In this document: in pieces, positions 59,616-64,000 of the stretch | Layout: every line of letters begins with the position of its first letter | Position numbering within the stretch: position 1 is the first letter of the stretch | Assembly: GCF_003627995.1 (NCBI RefSeq) | Contig: NZ_CP032707.1 | Span: 2,408,501 to 2,472,500, forward strand | Length of the DNA: 64,000 nt | Direction of reading: 5' to 3' | Source: Brevundimonas naejangsanensis | Lineage (GTDB): Bacteria; Pseudomonadota; Alphaproteobacteria; Caulobacterales; Caulobacteraceae | Notes under the pieces: model-generated | The model's input: the letters and a program-made list of their open reading frames with translations, nothing else | The model's database searches: none | Told to the model about the DNA's origin: nothing | Program-made: the position numbers and the translations under genes

Positions 59616-61978
59616 ATGGACGGTCACAACATGATCGGCGCTGACGCGAAATCTGCGGGGTCCTGCCCGTTCAGCGGCGCCACGCCGTCGCCCGTCGCGG
59701 ACGTTTCCCGGGCGGGCAAATGTCCGTTCGACGCGACTCCCGAGACCTTCGACATGTTCGAGGGGCCGTATCAGATCGATCCGGCCGAGGCCCTGCGGTG
59801 GTCGCGAGACCGCGAGCCGGTCTTCTTCAGCGAGAAACTGGGCTACTGGATTGTCAGCCGCTACGAGGACGTGAAGGCGGTCTTCCGCGACAACATCACC
59901 TTCTCGCCGTCGATCGCCCTCGAGAAGATGACGCCCAACTCGGCCGAGGCGAACGCCGTCCTCAAGAAGTACGACTATGGCATGAGCCGTACCTTGGTGA
60001 ATGAGGACGAGCCGGCGCACATGGCGCGCCGCCGCGTCCTGATCAACTCGTTCCTGCCCGAGAACCTGATTCATCACGAGGACATGGTTCGTCGCGTGAC
60101 CCGCGAGTGCGTGGATCGGTTTATCGACAGCGGCGAGACCGATCTGGTCAAATCCATGCTGTTCGAGGTGCCGCTGACGGTCGCTCTTCACTTCCTGGGC
60201 GTGCCCGAGGAGGACATGGAGACGCTGCGCAAATATTCGATCGCGCACGTCGTCAACACCTGGGGACGGCCGACCGTCGATGAACAGGTCGCCGTAGCCG
60301 AGGCCGTGGGCAACTTCTGGAAGTTCTCGGGCGAAGTCCTCGACAAGATGCGCAAGGACCCGTCGGGCAACGGCTGGATGGAATATTCCATCCGCATGCA
60401 GAAGGAGATGCCGGGCGTCGTCACCGATTCCTACCTGCATTCGATGATGATGGCCGGCATCGTCGCCTCGCACGAAACCACGGCCCACGCGTCGGGTAAC
60501 GCCTTCCGCCTGATGCTGGAAAACCGTTCGGCCTGGGAAGCCATCTGCGCCAATCCGGCCCTGATCCCCAATGCGGTCGAGGAATGCCTGCGCTTGTCGG
60601 GTTCGGTCGTGGCCTGGCGCCGTCTGGCCATGAAGCCGGCGGTGGTCGGCGGCGTGGATATTCCCGAAGGCGCCAAGGTGATGGTCGTACAGGCCTCGGC
60701 CAACCACGACGAGCGCTTCTTCGAGAACGCCGATGTCCTGGACATCTATCGCGAGAACACCACCGATCACCTGACCTTCGGCTATGGCAGCCACCAGTGC
60801 ATCGGCAAGAACCTGGCCCGGATGGAAATCCGTATCTTCTTCGAGGAGCTGACCAAGCGTCTGCCTCACATGGAGATCGTGCCGGATCAGGAGTTCCACT
60901 ACCTGCCGAACACGTCGTTCCGCGGTCCTGACAACCTGCTGGTTCGCTGGGATCCAGCCAAGAACCCCGAGCGCGCCAACCCGGGTCTGCTGGAAAGCCG
61001 GCTGCCGGTGAAGATCGGACCGCCGTCCAAGCAGGACCTGACCCGCGAAATGGTCGTGGCCGGTCTGGAACGCATTGGCGAGAACGTCCTCGGCGTCACG
61101 CTAAAAGACCCGAAGGGCGCGAGCCTGCCGCGCTGGAGCCCAGGTTCGCACGTCGATTTCGAAATCGGCGAATACAGCCGCAAATATTCGCTGTGCAGCG
61201 AGCCCTCGGCCGATACGCTCAACATCGCCATTCTGCGCGAAGACGGCGGGCGCGGCGGGTCGCTCTATTTCCATCAGAGCCTGAAGGAAGGGATGACGGT
61301 CCGCATTCGGGGCCCAAGAACCACTTCCGCCTCAAGGAAGACGCCGCCAGCTACACTTTGATCGCGGGGGGCATCGGCATTACGCCGATCATCGCCATGG
61401 CCGATCGCCTGAAGGCCCTGGGCAAGCCCTATCGCGTCCACTACGCGGGACGCGCCCGCGCCAACATGGCCCTGGTCGAGCGTCTGCTGCGCGACCACGG
61501 CGACGTCGCCACGCTTTATTGCGCCGACGAGCAGCGTCGCCTCAGCCTGGCCGAGGTGATCGGCACGCTCCCGCAGGACGGACACGTCTATGCCTGCGGC
61601 CCGGAGGAGATGCTCGCCGAGCTTCAGACCCGGATGGAGGCCGCGCCCGACCGCCTGCACATCGAGCATTTCTCGGCGGTCGGCACGGGGTTGGATCCCG
61701 ACAAGGAGACGGCCTTCGAGGTCGAGCTGGCCGACAGTGAGCGCACCCTCACGGTGGCGGCGCACGAAACCCTTCTGGACGCGCTCGAAGCCGCTGGCAT
61801 CGATGTCCAGAGCGATTGTCGCGAAGGCCTGTGCGGCAGCTGTGAGGTGCGTCTGCTCGAAGGCGAGGCCGATCACAGGGATAAGGTCCTGACGGCGTCC
61901 GAACGGGCAGAGGGCGGCCGCCTGATCTCGTGCTGTTCGCGAGCCCGTGATGGCGGACGACTGGTGCTCGCCCTCTAA
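59616..61978 (+). CDS. Self-sufficient cytochrome P450 fused to an FMN/2Fe-2S reductase (CYP116B type), frame broken once
   Basis: About 787 aa when restored. P450 domain (1-430): I-helix ASHETTAHA (about 284), ExxR in EECLRLS...WRRLA, haem ligand Cys395 in FGYGSHQCIGKNL. Linker with LESRLPVKIGPPSKQD. Reductase: FMN motif RKYSLCSEP (about 518), NADH motif GGIGITPIIAM, then a plant-type 2Fe-2S domain with CREGLCGSC and a distal Cys. The frame shifts in the GGGG at 61306-61311 (CGGGGCC); one more G joins GMTVRIRG to PKNHFRLKED. This P450-FMN-NADH-2Fe2S order is that of CYP116B/P450RhF. Substrate unknown; the neighbours suggest an aromatic acid. Confidence 0.9.
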
Positions 61979-62056
61979 AAGGCGCGCGCCCAACAATAAG
62001 AAACGGACAATAAGTTCATCAAATTGCGCCCGGTCAGCCGGGCCGGGGAGACCATA

Positions 62057-63364
62057 GTGAAACGCGTTAATCTCATGGTGGCGAGTACAGTCGGCACCAC
62101 ATTGGAATGGTACGATTTCTTCGCCTTCGCCATGTGCGCGGTGCTGGTGTTCGACAAGCTCTTCTTCAGCGCGGCGGACCCTTTCATGGCCACGCTGCTG
62201 GCGCTGGGCACCTTCGCGGCGGGCTTTCTGGCCCGCCCGCTGGGGGGCGTCATCTTCGGCATTCTGGGTGATCGGATTGGCCGCAAGCAGGTGCTGGTCG
62301 TCAGCCTGCTGATGATGGGCTTCGGCACCTTCGCTGTCGGCCTTCTGCCCACCTACGCCACCATCGGCATAGCCGCGCCCATTCTGTTGCTGGTCCTGCG
62401 CATCGTTCAGGGCATCGCCGTGGGCGGCGAGGCGACGGGCGCCATCCTGATCATCGCCGAATCCATGCCGTCGCGGCGCCGCGCCTTCTGGACCAGCTTC
62501 ACCATGTTCGCCGGTCCCCTGGCCAATGTGCTGGCCGCCGTCGTCATCCTGGTCGTCCAGCGTCTGTTCGGCAGCGACGGCTTCCTGGAATGGGCCTGGC
62601 GCGTGCCCTTCTTCCTGTCGGCGCTTCTGATCTTGCTGGGCTTCTGGACGCGTCGCCGGGTCGAGGAATCCCCCGAGTTCGTCGAGCTCGCCTCCAAGCG
62701 CGCGACGGTCGAACACGCCCCGCTCAAGGAAGCCTTCGCGACCCAGTGGCGCCGCATGCTGACGGCGTTCTTCCTGAAAGCGTCCGAGAACACCTTCCTC
62801 TACATTTTCAGCACCTTCCTGGTGCTGATGGCGACGACCTACCTGGGCTTCGAGCGCGGGCCGGTGATGACCGCCCTGCTGTGGGCCTCGCTGTTCGAGG
62901 TCGGAGTCGTCCTCGTCGCCGCTCTTGTGGCGGACCGCATCGGCCGTCGTCCGGTCCTGCTGGTCGGCTTGTTCCTGTCGGCCATCACCAGCTTCGCCCT
63001 GTTCACGCTGAAGCCGGCTGAGACCACCCAGATGGAGCTGCAACTGTTCACCATGCTCTGCATGGGCTCGCACGGTATCATTCTGGGAGCCATGGCCGCC
63101 TTCATGGCGGAGCTGTTCCCGACCCGCATCCGCTTCACGGCCCTGTCGACCAGCTATCAGCTGGCGTCGGTGGCGGGCGGCTCGATCGCCCCCATCCTGG
63201 GCGCGATCCTGCTGAAGGTGACCGGCAGCGGTCTCGCCGTCGCCATCTATGCAGCCGTGATGTCCATACCCGCGCTGATCGTGGTCTTCCGCACCCCGGA
63301 AACCCGAGACAACCCCGCGCCTGACGCTGTGGCTCGGGTGAGCCCGAGCGCTGCGGCCAACTGA
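62057..63364 (+). CDS. MHS-family (metabolite:H+ symporter) MFS transporter
   Basis: 435 aa from GTG 62057, chosen because GGGGAG lies just upstream and VKRVNLMVASTVGTTLEWYDFFAFA is the usual MHS start. Twelve membrane helices. Motifs: ARPLGGVIFGILGDRIGRKQVL (about 65-86), LRIVQGIAVGGEATGAILI, RRVEESPEF and the second-half repeat VADRIGRRPVLL. Family members import organic acids such as shikimate, 2-oxoglutarate or aromatic acids with protons. It follows the P450 by about 80 bp and probably supplies its substrate. Confidence 0.9.
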   Translation: MKRVNLMVASTVGTTLEWYDFFAFAMCAVLVFDKLFFSAADPFMATLLALGTFAAGFLARPLGGVIFGILGDRIGRKQVLVVSLLMMGFGTFAVGLLPTYATIGIAAPILLLVLRIVQGIAVGGEATGAILIIAESMPSRRRAFWTSFTMFAGPLANVLAAVVILVVQRLFGSDGFLEWAWRVPFFLSALLILLGFWTRRRVEESPEFVELASKRATVEHAPLKEAFATQWRRMLTAFFLKASENTFLYIFSTFLVLMATTYLGFERGPVMTALLWASLFEVGVVLVAALVADRIGRRPVLLVGLFLSAITSFALFTLKPAETTQMELQLFTMLCMGSHGIILGAMAAFMAELFPTRIRFTALSTSYQLASVAGGSIAPILGAILLKVTGSGLAVAIYAAVMSIPALIVVFRTPETRDNPAPDAVARVSPSAAAN

Positions 63365-63370
63365 TCGCTG

Positions 63371-63416
63371 GCCGTCTCTTCCCCGATGGCCTTCGGGCGT
63401 TCGGGGAAGGGACGGC
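63371..63416. terminator. 16-bp near-perfect inverted repeat after the MHS transporter
   Basis: GCCGTCTCTTCCCCGA (63371-63386) pairs with TCGGGGAAGGGACGGC (63401-63416) with one mismatch around 14 nt. Strong structure with no T run. Transcription may partly stop here before the porin gene. Confidence 0.55.
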
Positions 63417-63453
63417 TCGCTCCAGAACAACAAATAAGAACGAGGAAACCCCT

Positions 63454-64000
63454 ATGGCGACCACCTTCTGGCGGCGTGCGACCCCGTGCGCCCTGAGCCT
63501 CCTGGCGACCTGCGCCCTGGCCCCCTGGCGCACGCCCAGGATGCTGCGGCCCAGCCTGTCGTCTTCGCACCCCTGCCTTACGATGACGATTTCTCCTATC
63601 TGGCCGACCCGGCGCTGCGCACCTCCCCGTGGGCGAAGCTGAAATACATCCCCGTGGGAGGGCAGGCCTATCTGACCCTGGGCGGCGAGGCGCGCCTGCG
63701 CACCGAAACCCGCGAGCACCTGAACTTCGGCCGAGGCGTCGAGGATGACGGGTTCGACTTCCAGCATCGCCTGCGCCTCTGGGGCGACCTGAACCTGACG
63801 CCGAACCTGCGCGTCTATGGCGAACTGCAGGCCACCGGGACCAATGGCGACAACGTCCCGACCCGCAACCCGGTCGACCATAACGACATCGAGGGGCATC
63901 AGCTTTTCGTTGAATACGCGGCTGACTACGGCGACGACGGCCGCTTCTTCGCTCGCGGCGGGCGACAGGAAATCCTGCTGGGCAAGGGGCGGCTGATGGA
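63454..64000 (+). CDS. Alginate-export-type outer-membrane porin, frame broken in the signal peptide, 3' end outside window
   Basis: Start ATG 63454 with GAGGAAA upstream: MATTFWRRATPCALSLLATCALA is a signal peptide. At the C5 run 63521-63525 one more C restores the frame as PLAHAQDAAAQPVVFAPLPYDDDFSYLADP, continuing KYIPVGGQAYLTLGGEARLRTETREHLNFG, HRLRLWGDLNLTPNLRVYGELQATG and FARGGRQEILLGKGRLM to the window end. This is the start of the alginate_exp (PF13372) beta-barrel. Such porins often sit in catabolic clusters as specific uptake channels. Confidence 0.82.

Noticed and set aside
61274..63433. 719-codon minus-strand open frame opposite the P450/MHS genes
   Set aside because: Very rich in Gln, Glu, Arg and Gly with no domain; it spans two clear plus-strand genes.

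Overview
The window looks like chromosomal DNA of a high-GC alphaproteobacterium of the Caulobacteraceae, most like Brevundimonas. The main reasons are a TipN-like polarity protein, an mreBCD-mrdA-rodA block, a compact hut cluster, TamA/TamB and strong G/C third-position bias. Assignment is by protein recognition only; no search was run. Almost everything is housekeeping or catabolic. The accessory parts are a lone MmeI-like restriction-modification enzyme (38.0-41.5 kb), a gene-poor scar after a tRNA-Lys (55.0-55.5 kb), and a self-sufficient P450 locus beside the homogentisate genes (55.5-64 kb).

Layout. 0-6.7 kb: truncated esterase lipoprotein, 2OG-Fe(II) oxygenase-like protein, TrmN6-like methyltransferase, polyprenyl diphosphate synthase, small exported protein, aspartate aminotransferase, VTT-domain membrane protein, glutathione transferase. 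6.9-12.9 kb: the elongasome operon mreB-mreC-mreD-mrdA-rodA. 12.9-24.5 kb: small hypothetical protein, proline iminopeptidase, DUF423 protein, MFS carrier, degenerate C15 peptidase-like protein, TipN-like protein, phospholipase D with an EEP phosphatase, and LemA with two TPM-domain proteins. 24.8-29.5 kb: folD, then type 2 IPP isomerase between two secreted PPC-repeat proteins. 29.5-36.3 kb: hypothetical protein and histidine utilisation, with hutU-hutH divergent from hutC-hutG-hutI across one clear operator. 36.3-48.3 kb: PYROXD2-like oxidoreductase, restriction-modification enzyme, valS, tlyA, glycine-zipper protein, rRNA methyltransferase, radical SAM protein. 48.4-54.7 kb: tamB, tamA and a lipoprotein. 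54.9-64 kb: tRNA-Lys, fahA-hmgA with a divergent MarR regulator, then an IclR regulator divergent from a CYP116B-type P450-reductase fusion, an MHS-family carrier and an alginate-export-type porin cut by the window end.

Working together. The right end reads as one catabolic module: a porin and a symporter for uptake, a one-protein P450 for hydroxylation, and HmgA/FahA for ring cleavage to fumarate and acetoacetate, under two regulators. That the P450 product enters the homogentisate route is inference.

Two cross-cutting observations. First, four reading frames (mreC, tamB, the P450 fusion, the porin) break exactly at a G or C run, and each is repaired by adding one G or C. This looks like systematic homopolymer under-calling rather than four pseudogenes. 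Second, several intergenic gaps hold nested G/C-rich palindromes of at least three families; one carries the ribosome binding site of hutI inside a 26-bp perfect inverted repeat.
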